Shown here: one piece after another, positions 47,764 through 58,592 of the stretch
Layout of the letters: each line of letters opens with the position of its first letter
How positions within the stretch are numbered: position 1 is the first letter of the stretch
Assembly: GCF_010726765.1 (NCBI RefSeq)
Contig: NZ_AP022601.1
Coordinates: forward strand, 3,720,001 to 3,784,000
Length of the DNA stretch: 64,000 nucleotides
From: Mycobacterium gallinarum
Lineage (GTDB): Bacteria > Actinomycetota > Actinomycetes > Mycobacteriales > Mycobacteriaceae
Reading direction: 5' to 3'
Notes under the pieces: generated by a model
The model's database searches: none
What the model was told of the DNA's origin: nothing
Seen by the model: the letters and a program-made list of their open reading frames with translations, nothing else
Made by a program: the position numbers and the translations under genes

Positions 47764-49233
47764 TTAGTTCGCAGCTGTGGCAATGGCTTTGATTTCGAGG
47801 TACTCCTCGAAGCCGGCGAGCCCCATTTCACGGCCGAGGCCGGATTGCTTGTATCCGCCGAACGGCATGTCGGCGGAGTACCAGACACCGCCATTGACGT
47901 TGACCGTGCCGACCCGCAACCGTGCAGCGATGCCCGCCGCACGTTCCTCGTCCGCGGAGAACACCGTGCCCGACAGCCCGTAGGGCGAATCGTTGGCGAT
48001 GCGCACGGCGTCGTCGTCGCCGTCATGGGCGATGACGGTGAGCACCGGCCCGAAGATCTCCTCGCGCGCTACCTTGGCGTTGTTGTCCAGACCCGCGATG
48101 ACCGTGGGCTCGATGAAGAACCCCGTGTCGCGATCGGCGGGACGTCCACCGCCACAGGCGAATTTGCCACCCTCGGCAGTGGCCGAGTCGAGATAGCCCT
48201 GAATACGATCGCGCTGACGTTCCGAGATGACCGGCCCGCAGATGGTGCCCGAATCGTTGGGGTCGCCGGGGCGCAGTCCGGCCATGGTGGCCGCTGCGGC
48301 TTCGACGGCCTCGTCGTAGCGGGCGCGCGGCACCACGAGGCGAGTGGTGATCGCGCAGCCCTGACCCGCATGCATCGACGCCGTGAACGCCGACATCGAA
48401 CAGGCCCCGGCCAGGTCGGCATCGTCGAGCACCAGGAACGCCGACTTTCCGCCGAGTTCGAGGAACACCTTCTTCAGAGTGGGGGCACCGTCAGCCATCA
48501 CCGCGCGGCCGGTGTTCGTCGACCCGGTGAACGAAACCATGTCCACCCGTGGGTCTTTCGATAACAGCGCGCCGACACCGTGGTCACTGGAAGTGACGAT
48601 GTTGACCACACCGGCCGGAATGTCGGTGTGCTCGAGGATCAGCTCGCCGAGAATCGCCGCGCTCCACGGAGTGTCTGGAGCGGGTTTGAGCACGACCGTG
48701 TTGCCTGCCGCCAGCGCGGGTCCGAGCTTGGCGAGGTTGATCTGGTTCGGGAAGTTCCACGGTGTGATGGCGCCGACGACGCCGATCGCCTCCCTGGCGA
48801 TGGTCCGACGAGTCTTGATTCCCATCGGCTCGGCGATACCGAGGTCGGTGGTCCATTGATAGCTCTCGGCGGTATCCGCACAGAAGGTCAAATCCTCGAC
48901 GGGACCTTCGAGTTGGGCCATCGAGGTCAACATCCGAGGTGCGCCCACCTCGGCGATCGCCAGCTCTCTCAATTCTTCGACGCGATCGCGCATCGCCTGC
49001 TGCAGTTGGCGGATACCGCGCACCCGCAGCTCGGTGTCGGTCGACCAGCCGGTCTCGTCGAACGCGCGCCGCGCCGCCTCGATTGCCCTACCCATGTCGT
49101 CGCTGCTTGCGTCGGCGGCGGCGCCGAGCACCTCCTCGGTCGCCGGGTTGATGGTCTGGAACGTGCCCCCGCTGCCGGCGACAAGCTCGCCGTCGATGAG
49201 CAGACGACTCTCGCGATCGGCGAGGATTCCCAT
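47764..49233 (-). CDS. aldA: NAD-dependent aldehyde dehydrogenase
   Basis: A 489-residue aldehyde dehydrogenase, exactly the size of mycobacterial AldA (Rv0768). VGAITPWNFPNQINLAKLGPAL, FTGSTNTGRAV, FLELGGKSAF (Glu), MHAGQGCAITTRL (catalytic Cys near 287). ATG 49233 is chosen over an in-frame ATG ten codons upstream. The promoter carries a GGACA-N2-TGTCC site 24 bp upstream. Heads the five-gene aldehyde/acid operon, divergent from TetR-cyp123-cyp51. Confidence 0.93.
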   Translation of the reverse strand: MGILADRESRLLIDGELVAGSGGTFQTINPATEEVLGAAADASSDDMGRAIEAARRAFDETGWSTDTELRVRGIRQLQQAMRDRVEELRELAIAEVGAPRMLTSMAQLEGPVEDLTFCADTAESYQWTTDLGIAEPMGIKTRRTIAREAIGVVGAITPWNFPNQINLAKLGPALAAGNTVVLKPAPDTPWSAAILGELILEHTDIPAGVVNIVTSSDHGVGALLSKDPRVDMVSFTGSTNTGRAVMADGAPTLKKVFLELGGKSAFLVLDDADLAGACSMSAFTASMHAGQGCAITTRLVVPRARYDEAVEAAAATMAGLRPGDPNDSGTICGPVISERQRDRIQGYLDSATAEGGKFACGGGRPADRDTGFFIEPTVIAGLDNNAKVAREEIFGPVLTVIAHDGDDDAVRIANDSPYGLSGTVFSADEERAAGIAARLRVGTVNVNGGVWYSADMPFGGYKQSGLGREMGLAGFEEYLEIKAIATAAN

Positions 49234-49257
49234 CCGAACTCCTGTGTTCGTAGTACT

Positions 49258-49269
49258 GGACAACTGTCC
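49258..49269. promoter_or_regulatory. GGACA-N2-TGTCC operator, aldA side
   Basis: GGACAACTGTCC lies 24 bp upstream of the aldA ATG. The same pattern recurs at 49370-49381 over the TetR start codon, in a 142-bp divergent promoter region. Confidence 0.65.
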
Positions 49270-49369
49270 GACTATGTTACGTCGAACCTTAGTCGCACTG
49301 TGTGGAGAGAAGCAAGGGTACCCAACTTCACCTGTGTACTTGCCTCATGCTGACCACGTCCGATAAGTT

Positions 49370-49381
49370 GGACATGTGTCC
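49370..49381. promoter_or_regulatory. GGACA-N2-TGTCC operator, TetR side
   Basis: GGACATGTGTCC spans the GTG start (49376) of the TetR gene. With the copy at 49258 it makes a symmetric pair with matching arms and different 2-bp centres; together they are the likely autoregulatory sites of this TetR. Confidence 0.65.
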
Positions 49382-49990
49382 AGTGATCCCGTGGTTGTGG
49401 TCGCGCAGCCGTCGTCCCCTCAGCCTGGGGAGACGCCGCGCAACCGCCGCCAGGAGGAGACCTTCAACAAGGTGCTCGCCGCCGGCATTGAGATGCTGCG
49501 CGAGTCGTCCTATGCGGATCTGACAGTGCGCGCTGTGGCGGCGCGGGCCAAGGTCGCGCCCGCGACGGCCTACACCTACTTCTCGTCGAAGAACCACCTG
49601 ATCGCCGAGGTGTATCTGAACCTGATCCGACAGGTGCCCTACTTCACCGACGTCAACGACAGCCGGGTCACCCGTGTCGAGAAGACGCTGCGCAGCATGG
49701 CGCTGACCGTCGCCGACGAACCGGAGGTGGCCGCCGCGTGCACCACCGCGCTGCTGAGCGGAAACGACGAAGCGGTGCGCGCGGTCCGTGATCGCATCGG
49801 CGCAGAGATCCACCGCCGCATCCGTTCGGCCGTCGGCCCGGATGCGGACCCACGCACGCTTGCCGCGTTGGAGATGACATTCTTCGGCGCGTTGGTCAAT
49901 GCCGGAAGCGGCGCGTTCACCTATCACCAGATCGCCGACCGCCTCAGCTATGTGGTCGGCCTCATCATTGGGGACGACAATGAGCGTTGA
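49376..49990 (+). CDS. TetR-family regulator of the CYP51/aldA divergon (Rv0767c-like)
   Basis: A 204-residue regulator: RRQEETFNKVLAAGIEMLRESSYADLTVRAVAARAKVAPATAYTYFSSKNHL is a TetR HTH. GTG start 49376, possibly leaderless since the operator covers it. Overlaps cyp123 by 11 bp and is divergent from aldA; controlling both directions is the simplest reading. Confidence 0.88.
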   Translation: MSSDPVVVVAQPSSPQPGETPRNRRQEETFNKVLAAGIEMLRESSYADLTVRAVAARAKVAPATAYTYFSSKNHLIAEVYLNLIRQVPYFTDVNDSRVTRVEKTLRSMALTVADEPEVAAACTTALLSGNDEAVRAVRDRIGAEIHRRIRSAVGPDADPRTLAALEMTFFGALVNAGSGAFTYHQIADRLSYVVGLIIGDDNER

Positions 49991-51200
49991 GACGAGCGAT
50001 CTGCTCCTCGACCCGTACGACTACGACTTCCACGAAGACCCGTATCCGTACTACAAGCGCCTACGCGACGAGGCTCCGCTGTATCACAACCCCGACTTGG
50101 GCTTTTGGGCGTTGTCGCGGCATCAGGACGTGCTGGCTGGATTCCGCAACAGCACCACGCTGTCCAACAAGTTCGGGGTGTCGCTGGATCCGGCGTCGCG
50201 CGGTCCACACGCGTCCAAGACCATGTCGTTTCTGGCGATGGACGATCCGGCGCACCTACGGCTGCGCACCCTGGTGTCCAAGGGTTTCACGCCGCGTCGC
50301 ATCCGCGAGCTGGAGCCCCGGGTCACCGAGATCGCGATTCAGCATCTCGACACGATGCTCGAGAAGGCGGGCTCCTCCGCTTCTGAGACTGTCGATTACG
50401 TCAACGAATTCGCGGGCAAGCTCCCGATGGACGTGATCTCCGAGCTGATGGGCGTGCCCGTCGAGGACCGCGACCAGGTGCGGGCGTGGGCCGACGGTGT
50501 GATGCACCGCGACGAAGGCGTGACCGACGTGCCGCCCGCAGCAATCGAGGCGTCGCTCAACCTGATCGTCTACTACCAGGAGATGGTCGCCCAGCGCCGC
50601 AAGCAGCTCACCGACGATCTGACGTCGGCATTGCTCGAGGCCGAGATCGACGGCGACCGTCTCACCGACGAGGAGATCCTCGGGTTCATGTTCCTGATGG
50701 TGATCGCCGGCAACGAGACCACCACCAAACTGCTTGCCAACGCGGCGTTCTGGGGCCACAAGAACCCCGATCAGCTGGCCCCGGTGTACGCCGATCTGGA
50801 CCGTGTGCCGCTGTGGGTCGAGGAGACGCTTCGCTACGACACCTCGAGCCAGATCCTCGCCCGCACCGTCGAGGGCGAACTGACGCTGTACGAGACGACC
50901 ATCCCCGATGGTGACGTGCTCCTGCTGCTTCCCGGCTCTGCCCACCGCGACGAGCGGGTCTTCGAGAACCCCGACGACTTCATCATCGGCCGCGAGATCG
51001 GGGCCAAACTCCAGAGCTTCGGCAGCGGCGCCCACTTCTGCCTCGGTGCACACCTTGCCAGGATGGAAGCCCGAGTCGCGCTGACCGAAATGTTCAAGCG
51101 AATCCGCGGATTCGAAGTCGACGAGGCCAACGCCGTCCGCGTCCACTCCAGCAATGTCCGCGGATTCGCTCACCTACCCATGACTCTCGAGTTCAACTGA
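49980..51200 (+). CDS. cyp123: Cytochrome P450 CYP123
   Basis: A 406-residue P450 in the position of CYP123 (Rv0766c). I-helix MVIAGNETTTKLL, ExxR VEETLRYDTSSQ, heme loop FGSGAHFCLGAHLARME. Natural substrate unknown. ATG 49980 lies within the TetR coding end (11-bp overlap), so it is cotranscribed. Electrons probably come from the ferredoxin downstream. Confidence 0.9.
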   Translation: MSVETSDLLLDPYDYDFHEDPYPYYKRLRDEAPLYHNPDLGFWALSRHQDVLAGFRNSTTLSNKFGVSLDPASRGPHASKTMSFLAMDDPAHLRLRTLVSKGFTPRRIRELEPRVTEIAIQHLDTMLEKAGSSASETVDYVNEFAGKLPMDVISELMGVPVEDRDQVRAWADGVMHRDEGVTDVPPAAIEASLNLIVYYQEMVAQRRKQLTDDLTSALLEAEIDGDRLTDEEILGFMFLMVIAGNETTTKLLANAAFWGHKNPDQLAPVYADLDRVPLWVEETLRYDTSSQILARTVEGELTLYETTIPDGDVLLLLPGSAHRDERVFENPDDFIIGREIGAKLQSFGSGAHFCLGAHLARMEARVALTEMFKRIRGFEVDEANAVRVHSSNVRGFAHLPMTLEFN

Positions 51201-51211
51201 AGGTCGTTTCA

Positions 51212-52035
51212 ATGCCGCGCTTCGCACCACTTCCCGACCGCCGACCGGCCATCGTCGCCGGTGCCTCCGCGGGCATCGGAGAGGCCACCGCCCTCGAATT
51301 GGCATCTCGCGGCTTTCCCGTCGCACTCGGTGCCCGCCGGGTCGAGAAGCTCAACGACCTCGTCGGAAAGATCCGCGCCGAAGGCGGCGAGGCCGTCGGG
51401 TTCCACCTCGATGTGACCGACCCCAATTCGGTGAAGTCGTTCGTGGCCAACGCCGTTGACGCACTCGGCGAGATCGAGGTGCTGGTCGCCGGTGCCGGTG
51501 ACACCTACTTCGGCAAGCTCGCCGAGATCACGACCGACGAGTTCGACTCCCAGCTGCAGATCCATCTCGTCGGGGCCAACCGGTTGGCGACCGCGGTGCT
51601 GCCGGGCATGCTTGAACGTCAGCGCGGCGACCTGATCTTCGTCGGCTCCGACGTCGCACTCCGCCAGCGCCCCCACATGGGCGCCTACGGGGCGGCCAAG
51701 GCAGCGCTGGTCGCGATGGTGACGAACTACCAGATGGAGCTCGAGGGCACCGGTGTCCGCGCGTCGATCGTGCATCCGGGACCGACCAAGACGAGCATGG
51801 GCTGGAGCCTGCCGGCCGAGAAGATCGGCCCCGCACTTGAGGATTGGGCGAAGTGGGGGCAGGCCCGACACGACTACTTCCTGCGTGCTTCCGATCTCGC
51901 GCGCGCGATCACCTTCGTCGCAGAGACCCCGCGCGGCGGCTTCATCGCCAACATGGAACTGCAGCCAGAAGCCCCATTGACCAACGCACCGGCAGAGCGT
52001 CAGAAGCTGGTCTTGAACGAGGAGAACCTGAACTC

Positions 52036-52039
<4 letters not shown>
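51212..52039 (+). CDS. SDR between cyp123 and cyp51 (Rv0765c-like)
   Basis: A 275-residue SDR, the same length as Rv0765c. AIVAGASAGIGEATALELASRG, HLDVTDPN, AGAGDTYFG (variant NNAG), GSDVALRQRPHMGAYGAAK (catalytic Ser/Tyr/Lys) and HPGPTKTSMGW. Likely a 3-keto or alcohol step in sterol or lipid oxidation; the exact substrate is unknown. Confidence 0.88.
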
Positions 52040-53618
<1,579 letters not shown>

Positions 53619-53620
53619 CA

Positions 53621-54160
53621 ATGGCGTCACGCGAACAACTCGACGACTGGGTAGCCCGGTGGCTCAAGGCCAATCAGGACTGCGAAAAGGCAGGCGACTG
53701 GAAACCCCTCGCCGACTTCTACACCGATGACGCGACCTACGGCTGGAACATCGGGCCGAAGGAGGACGTGATGTGTATCGGCATAGAAGAAATACGCGAG
53801 ATCGCCTTAGGCCTCGAGATGGAAGGTCTGGAGAACTGGGTCTACGAGTACCAGAAGGTGCTCGTCGACGAGAAGCAGAACGAGATCGTCGGCTTCTGGA
53901 AGCAGATCGTGAACAAGTCCGACGGTACCCAGGACGAGATTTACGGCATCGGCGGCAGCTGGTTCCGGCTTGACAGCAACCTCATGATCGAGTGGCAGCG
54001 CGACTTCTTCGACTTCGGCCACGTCGCCTACATGTTCGGCAAGCTCATCGAATCCGGCGACCTCAGCGAGGGTATGCAGAAACGGATCGAGCGATCCATG
54101 GCAGGCGAGAAGCTACCCGGCTACTACCCTCTCGGCCAAGCTCCAGCAACAATCTGGTAG
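53621..54160 (+). CDS. NTF2/SnoaL-like protein of the CYP51 operon (Rv0762c-like)
   Basis: A 179-residue NTF2-fold protein: WVARWLKANQDCEKAGDWKPLADFYTDDATYGWNIGP at the start, VYEYQKVLVDEKQNEIVGFWKQ and DEIYGIGGSWFRLDSN. Position and size match Rv0762c. Likely ligand-binding partner or isomerase in the sterol cluster. A hairpin follows 8 bp after the stop. Confidence 0.82.
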   Translation: MASREQLDDWVARWLKANQDCEKAGDWKPLADFYTDDATYGWNIGPKEDVMCIGIEEIREIALGLEMEGLENWVYEYQKVLVDEKQNEIVGFWKQIVNKSDGTQDEIYGIGGSWFRLDSNLMIEWQRDFFDFGHVAYMFGKLIESGDLSEGMQKRIERSMAGEKLPGYYPLGQAPATIW

Positions 54161-54167
54161 CGCCCGG

Positions 54168-54183
54168 CCAAGCGGTTGCTTGG
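54168..54183. terminator. Hairpin after the CYP51 operon
   Basis: CCAAGC, loop GGTT, GCTTGG, followed by GGG. It begins 8 bp after the NTF2 stop and probably separates this operon from adhB. Confidence 0.55.
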
Positions 54184-54184
54184 G

Positions 54185-54201
54185 GGTGCGTGTGACGCAC
54201 C
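54185..54201. promoter_or_regulatory. 7-bp inverted repeat GGTGCGT-GTG-ACGCACC upstream of adhB
   Basis: A perfect 7-bp inverted repeat with a 3-bp centre directly after the hairpin and 52 bp ahead of the adhB ATG. Candidate operator of adhB; alternatively part of a compound terminator. Confidence 0.4.
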
Positions 54202-54253
54202 TAACTAATGGCTCTAGTCTGGCCTCACAGGCACTAACGGAAGGCACATACGG

Positions 54254-55384
54254 ATGAAGACAAAGGGCGCTCTCATCTACGAGTTCAACCAGCCGTGGTC
54301 TATCGAGGAGATCGAGATCGGCGACCCCGTCAAGGACGAGGTCAAGATTCAGATGGAAGCGTCCGGGATGTGCCACTCCGACCACCACCTGGTCACCGGA
54401 GACATCCCGATGGCCGGCTTCCCCGTGCTGGGCGGCCACGAGGGCGCGGGCATCGTGACCGAGGTCGGCCCCGGCGTCGAGAACGTCGCCGTTGGCGATC
54501 ACGTGGTGCTCTCCTTCATCCCGTCATGTGGTGAGTGTCCGACTTGTCAGAGCGGTCAGCGCAACCTGTGCGACCTGGGCGCGCTGCTGCTCACCGGCAC
54601 CGCGGTGTCCGACGGCACCAACCGGGTGCACACCGCCGACGGCAAGCCGGTCATCCCGATGACCCTGCTCGGCACCTTCAGTCCGTACATGGTCGTGCAC
54701 AAGAGCTCGGTCGTGAAGATCGATCCGTCCATCCCGTTCGAGGTGGCCTGCCTCGTCGGCTGTGGTGTGACCACCGGCTACGGCTCGGCCACCCGCAGCG
54801 CGGACATCCGTCCGGGTGAGGATGTGGCGATCTTCGGAATCGGCGGCGTCGGCATGGGCGCGTTGCAAGGTGCCGTGAACGCAGGCGCGCGCAACATCTT
54901 CGCGATCGATCCAGTCGAGTGGAAGCGCGATCAGGCGCTGAAATTCGGTGCGACACATGTCTACCCGGACGTCTTCTCCGCGATGGCCGGCATCGCCGAG
55001 GTCACCGCGGGCGGCATGGCGCGCAAGACGATCATCACGACCGGCGAGCTCAAGGGCGAGGACATCGACAACTACCTCAACTGCACGTCCAAGGGCGGTA
55101 CCTGCGTGGTGACCGCGGTCGCCAACATGGCCGAGATGGACGTGAAGCTGAACCTCGCCCTGCTGACGCTGATGCAGAAGAGGTTGCAGGGCACCATCTT
55201 CGGCGGCGGCAACCCGCATTACGACATCCCTCAGCTGCTGTCGATGTACAAGGCGGGAAAGCTCAACCTCGACGACATGGTCACCCGGCAATACAAGCTG
55301 GAGCAGATCAACGACGGCTACCAGGACATGCTGCAGGGCCGCAACATCCGCGGCGTCATCCGGTACACCGACGAAGATCGGTAA
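54254..55384 (+). CDS. adhB: NDMA-dependent (mycothiol/alcohol) zinc alcohol dehydrogenase
   Basis: A 376-residue MDR enzyme. GMCHSDHHL (zinc ligands), GGHEGAGIV, CGECPTCQSGQRNLC (structural zinc Cys set), IFGIGGVGMGALQGAV (Rossmann). Length and motif order match the actinobacterial NDMA-dependent alcohol dehydrogenases (Rv0761c adhB). ATG 54254 after GGAAGG. Coupled by 5 bp to a KSI-like gene. Confidence 0.93.
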   Translation: MKTKGALIYEFNQPWSIEEIEIGDPVKDEVKIQMEASGMCHSDHHLVTGDIPMAGFPVLGGHEGAGIVTEVGPGVENVAVGDHVVLSFIPSCGECPTCQSGQRNLCDLGALLLTGTAVSDGTNRVHTADGKPVIPMTLLGTFSPYMVVHKSSVVKIDPSIPFEVACLVGCGVTTGYGSATRSADIRPGEDVAIFGIGGVGMGALQGAVNAGARNIFAIDPVEWKRDQALKFGATHVYPDVFSAMAGIAEVTAGGMARKTIITTGELKGEDIDNYLNCTSKGGTCVVTAVANMAEMDVKLNLALLTLMQKRLQGTIFGGGNPHYDIPQLLSMYKAGKLNLDDMVTRQYKLEQINDGYQDMLQGRNIRGVIRYTDEDR

Positions 55385-55389
55385 TCGCC

Positions 55390-55836
55390 ATGTCCGACAG
55401 CACGATTGACACAGTCGAGAAGACACCGGTCGTCACCGCTTCCGAGGCGTCGTGGCGCTGCGTGCAGGCCGGCGACAAGGACGGCTGGCTGGCGCTGATG
55501 ACGGACGACATCGTCATCGAGGACCCGATCGGTCCGTCGGTGACGAATCCCGACGGCAACGGTGTGCGCGGCAAGGCGGCGGTCGGCGAGTTCTTCGACA
55601 CCAACATCGGACCGAACAAGCTGACCGTCACCCGCGAGGCGACGTTCCCGTCCAGCTCTCCGAACGAGATCGCGTACATCCTGGTGCTGCGCACCCTTTT
55701 CCCGAACGGCTTCACCGCCACCGTGCGCGGCGTGTTCACCTACAAGGTCGACGATGCCGGGCTGATCACCAACCTGCGCGGCTATTGGAACATGGACGCA
55801 ATGGAATTCGGGCAGGAGGAAGGCGGCGGCGATTAG
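55390..55836 (+). CDS. Ketosteroid-isomerase-like NTF2 protein (Rv0760c-like)
   Basis: A 148-residue member of the KSI branch of the NTF2 superfamily: ASWRCVQAGDKDGWLALMTDDIVIEDPIGPSVTNPDG, GEFFDTNIGP, FTATVRGVFTYKVDDAGLI. Related to Rv0760c, which binds steroids but is reported to have little isomerase activity. Lies between adhB and an SDR, suggesting steroid or lipid handling. Confidence 0.85.
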   Translation: MSDSTIDTVEKTPVVTASEASWRCVQAGDKDGWLALMTDDIVIEDPIGPSVTNPDGNGVRGKAAVGEFFDTNIGPNKLTVTREATFPSSSPNEIAYILVLRTLFPNGFTATVRGVFTYKVDDAGLITNLRGYWNMDAMEFGQEEGGGD

Positions 55837-55843
55837 CCGTCCC

Positions 55844-56686
55844 TTGGCCGGCCGCGGCGCCGTCGTCGTCGGTGGCACCCGCGGCATCGGGCTCGCGGTG
55901 GCGCAACTGCTCGCCGAACAGGGCGCCGGAGTGGTGCTCAACGGGCGCGACACCGATACCGCGATCCACGCCGCCGAGCGGATCGACCGTGCGGTCGCCC
56001 ATCCCGGATCACCGTCGAACCCCGACGTGGCCGACGCGCTGATCGACAGGTGCATCGACGAGTTCGGCCGGATCGACATCCTGATCAACTGTGCGGGTAC
56101 GCCGGGACTGGCCGGTGAGTCGATCCTCAACGTCACCAGCGAGCTGTTCCGCGATCTCATCGACGCACACCTGATGACCACGTTCGAGACGTGTCGGGCC
56201 GCCGCGCCGAAGATGGTCGAGCAGGGTGGCGGTTCGATCATCAACACGAGTTCGTTCGCCTACCTCGGCGACTACGGGGGCACCGGCTATCCGGCGGGCA
56301 AGGGCGGAGTGAACGGGCTGACGTTGGCCGTCGCCGCGGAACTCAAGGAACACGGTGTGCGAGCGAATGTGGTGTGCCCCGGCGCGAAGACGCGGCTGTC
56401 GACGGGCGGGGAGTACGCATCCCACATCGCCGAGCTGAACCGTCGCGGCCTGTTGGACGACGTCAGCATGGAGGCCGCGCTGGACGCGCCCCCCGCCGAG
56501 TACGCCGCACCCACGTATGCCTATCTCGCCGGTGATCTGGCCAAGGATGTGACGGGCCAGATCTTCATCGCCGCAGGCGGTTTCGTCGGACGCTTCGACC
56601 GTCAGACACCGGCGATCATCGGCTACCGCGACCACAATGACTCCCCGCCGTGGACGGTCGAGGAACTCGGCGACCTGATCCGCTGA
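55844..56686 (+). CDS. SDR oxidoreductase after the KSI-like gene
   Basis: A 280-residue SDR: AVVVGGTRGIGLAVAQLLAEQGA, NCAGTPGLAG, INTSSFAYLGDYGGTGYPAGKGG (catalytic region YPAGK). Starts at TTG 55844 eight bases after the previous stop; an earlier rare start is possible and no strong ribosome site is seen. GGTVTGQIFIAAGG-type C-terminus normal. Substrate unknown. Confidence 0.8.
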   Translation: MAGRGAVVVGGTRGIGLAVAQLLAEQGAGVVLNGRDTDTAIHAAERIDRAVAHPGSPSNPDVADALIDRCIDEFGRIDILINCAGTPGLAGESILNVTSELFRDLIDAHLMTTFETCRAAAPKMVEQGGGSIINTSSFAYLGDYGGTGYPAGKGGVNGLTLAVAAELKEHGVRANVVCPGAKTRLSTGGEYASHIAELNRRGLLDDVSMEAALDAPPAEYAAPTYAYLAGDLAKDVTGQIFIAAGGFVGRFDRQTPAIIGYRDHNDSPPWTVEELGDLIR

Positions 56687-56707
56687 GCGCCCCGTAAGCT
56701 CGGGCAC

Positions 56708-57112
56708 ATGGCGAGCGTGTTCACCAAGATCATCAATCGAGAGCTGCCCGGTCGATTCGTCTACGAAGACGATGACGTCGTGTCGTTTCTATCGATTGCG
56801 CCCATCACCGTCGGCCACGCGCTGGTGGTGCCTCGCGCCGAGATCGACAACTGGCAGAGCGTCGACCCCGCAGTGTTCGGCCGGGTCATGGAGGTGTCGC
56901 AGCTGATCGGCAAGGCCGTGGTCAAGGCCTTCCCCTGCGAACGCGCGGGTTTGATCATCGCCGGCCTGGAGGTGCCGCATCTCCATGTCCACGTCTTCCC
57001 GGTGAACAACCTCTCGGACTTCGGTTTCGCGAACGCCGACCAGAACCCGTCGCCGCAGTCGCTCGACGACGCTCAGGCCAAGATCAAGGCCGCACTGGCC
57101 GAATTGCGCTGA
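56708..57112 (+). CDS. HIT-family nucleotide hydrolase (Rv0759c-like)
   Basis: A 134-residue HIT protein. The triad HLHVHVFP (about residues 97-104) is intact, with [27 protein letters not shown] as the conserved N-terminal core. Hydrolyses nucleoside phosphoramidates or dinucleotides in related proteins. Three bp from the convergent phoR. Confidence 0.92.
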   Translation: MASVFTKIINRELPGRFVYEDDDVVSFLSIAPITVGHALVVPRAEIDNWQSVDPAVFGRVMEVSQLIGKAVVKAFPCERAGLIIAGLEVPHLHVHVFPVNNLSDFGFANADQNPSPQSLDDAQAKIKAALAELR

Positions 57113-57115
57113 CGC

Positions 57116-58549
57116 TCAACCGACATGGGCGGGCACGTCGGCGATCCGCGGTAGCTCAACCCGGAACCGGCAGCCCTGTCCGGGCGCGGTGGTGACGCTG
57201 ACCGTGCCGCCATGCGCGTACACCAGCGAGTCCACGATCGAGAGCCCGAGTCCGGTGCCACCGCTCGCCCGCGCGCGCGACGAGTCCGCGCGGTAGAACC
57301 GTTCGAAGACGCGATGCGCGTCCTCGGTGTTCATGCCCGGCCCCTTGTCGCACACCTCGATCACTGCGGTGCCGTCTTCGGTTCCCACCCGCACCGTGAC
57401 GTCGGCGTTGTCCGGGGTGTGCTGCAGCGCATTGGTCATCAGGTTGGAGAGCACCTGCCTCAGCCGCGGCTCGTCACCGAGCACCTCGGGTGTTCCCGGC
57501 CCGTCGAACACCTCCATCGTGATCGTGCGTTTCGGCGCGATGGACCGCGCGTCGTGCACGGCATCGCTGGCCAGCACCAGCAGGTCGACCCTGCGCCGAT
57601 CCAGCGGGCGCTGCGCGTCGAGTCGGGCCAGCAGCAACAGGTCCTCGACCAGCAGACCCATCCGGCTCGATTCGCTTTCGATCCGGCTCATCAGCATCTC
57701 GACGTCGTTGGCTGCGCCCTGCCGGTACAGCTCGGCGAAACCCCGGATGGTGGTCAACGGCGTGCGCAGCTCATGGCTGGCGTCGGTGATGAACCGTCGC
57801 ATCCGCTCCTCCGACCCGCGCGCCTTCTCCGCGGACGACTCAGATGCCGCCATCGCACTTTGGATCTGAGCGAGCATGCCGTTGAGCGCCAACGACAATC
57901 GGCCGACCTCGGTGCGGGGATCACGTTCGGGAACCCGACGATCGAGCTGACCCGCCGCAATCGCCGCGGCGGTCCGCTCGACTTCGGACAGCGGGCGCAG
58001 GCTTCGGTGCACGACGGCATAGCTGGCCACACCGAGCACCAGCAGCACCGCCAAACCGATGCCGAGTTGCGCATACGTCAGCGCCCGCACCGTCGTCTGG
58101 ACGTCGGACAGGTCGATGGCCACGGTGGTGAGCTCACCCTGCGGGCCGCGCACCGTCATCGCGCGCCATTCGACACCGGAGTCGCCGACCGAGCCGATGG
58201 TCACCGGGACCGGCCCGACGTCGTTGTCATCAGGGAGCGCGGGCTCGGCGTCGCGGTCGTTGACCGCCATCCAGATGTTTCCGTCGGGACCGATACCCCG
58301 GACGTAGAAGTTCGACGGCGGCCGCGCGGGATTGGGTCCCTCCATGGGTAGCGCCGGGAGGTGCCGAGGAGCTTGCGCCCAGCTGCGGGAGGCGTCGAGC
58401 AATTCCTGGTCGACACGGTTGCTGAGCGTGTGGCGCAGGATCGAGGTGACCGCGACGTCGGCGGCGAGCAAACCGCATGCCACCAGCACGAGAGTGGCGG
58501 CCACCAGCCCAACCCGCAGCGGGATGCCTCGTCCGCTCAGTACGCCCAC
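57116..58549 (-). CDS. phoR: Sensor histidine kinase PhoR
   Basis: Two-component kinase of 477 residues: two membrane helices (about 12-35 and 160-180) flank an extracytoplasmic sensor, then HAMP, HisKA with ITDASHELRTPL and the catalytic HATPase (NLMTNALQHTPDN, DKGPGMN, GGTGLGLSIVDSL). GTG 58549 is chosen over 58624: it puts the phospho-His at 259, the same number I recall in M. tuberculosis PhoR, and avoids overlap with phoP. It senses acidic pH or chloride-related signals in tuberculosis. Confidence 0.92.
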   Translation of the reverse strand: MGVLSGRGIPLRVGLVAATLVLVACGLLAADVAVTSILRHTLSNRVDQELLDASRSWAQAPRHLPALPMEGPNPARPPSNFYVRGIGPDGNIWMAVNDRDAEPALPDDNDVGPVPVTIGSVGDSGVEWRAMTVRGPQGELTTVAIDLSDVQTTVRALTYAQLGIGLAVLLVLGVASYAVVHRSLRPLSEVERTAAAIAAGQLDRRVPERDPRTEVGRLSLALNGMLAQIQSAMAASESSAEKARGSEERMRRFITDASHELRTPLTTIRGFAELYRQGAANDVEMLMSRIESESSRMGLLVEDLLLLARLDAQRPLDRRRVDLLVLASDAVHDARSIAPKRTITMEVFDGPGTPEVLGDEPRLRQVLSNLMTNALQHTPDNADVTVRVGTEDGTAVIEVCDKGPGMNTEDAHRVFERFYRADSSRARASGGTGLGLSIVDSLVYAHGGTVSVTTAPGQGCRFRVELPRIADVPAHVG

Positions 58550-58592
58550 GCCCCCATTGTTCAGGTCTGTGGTCTGCCCGACTAGCAAGCGC

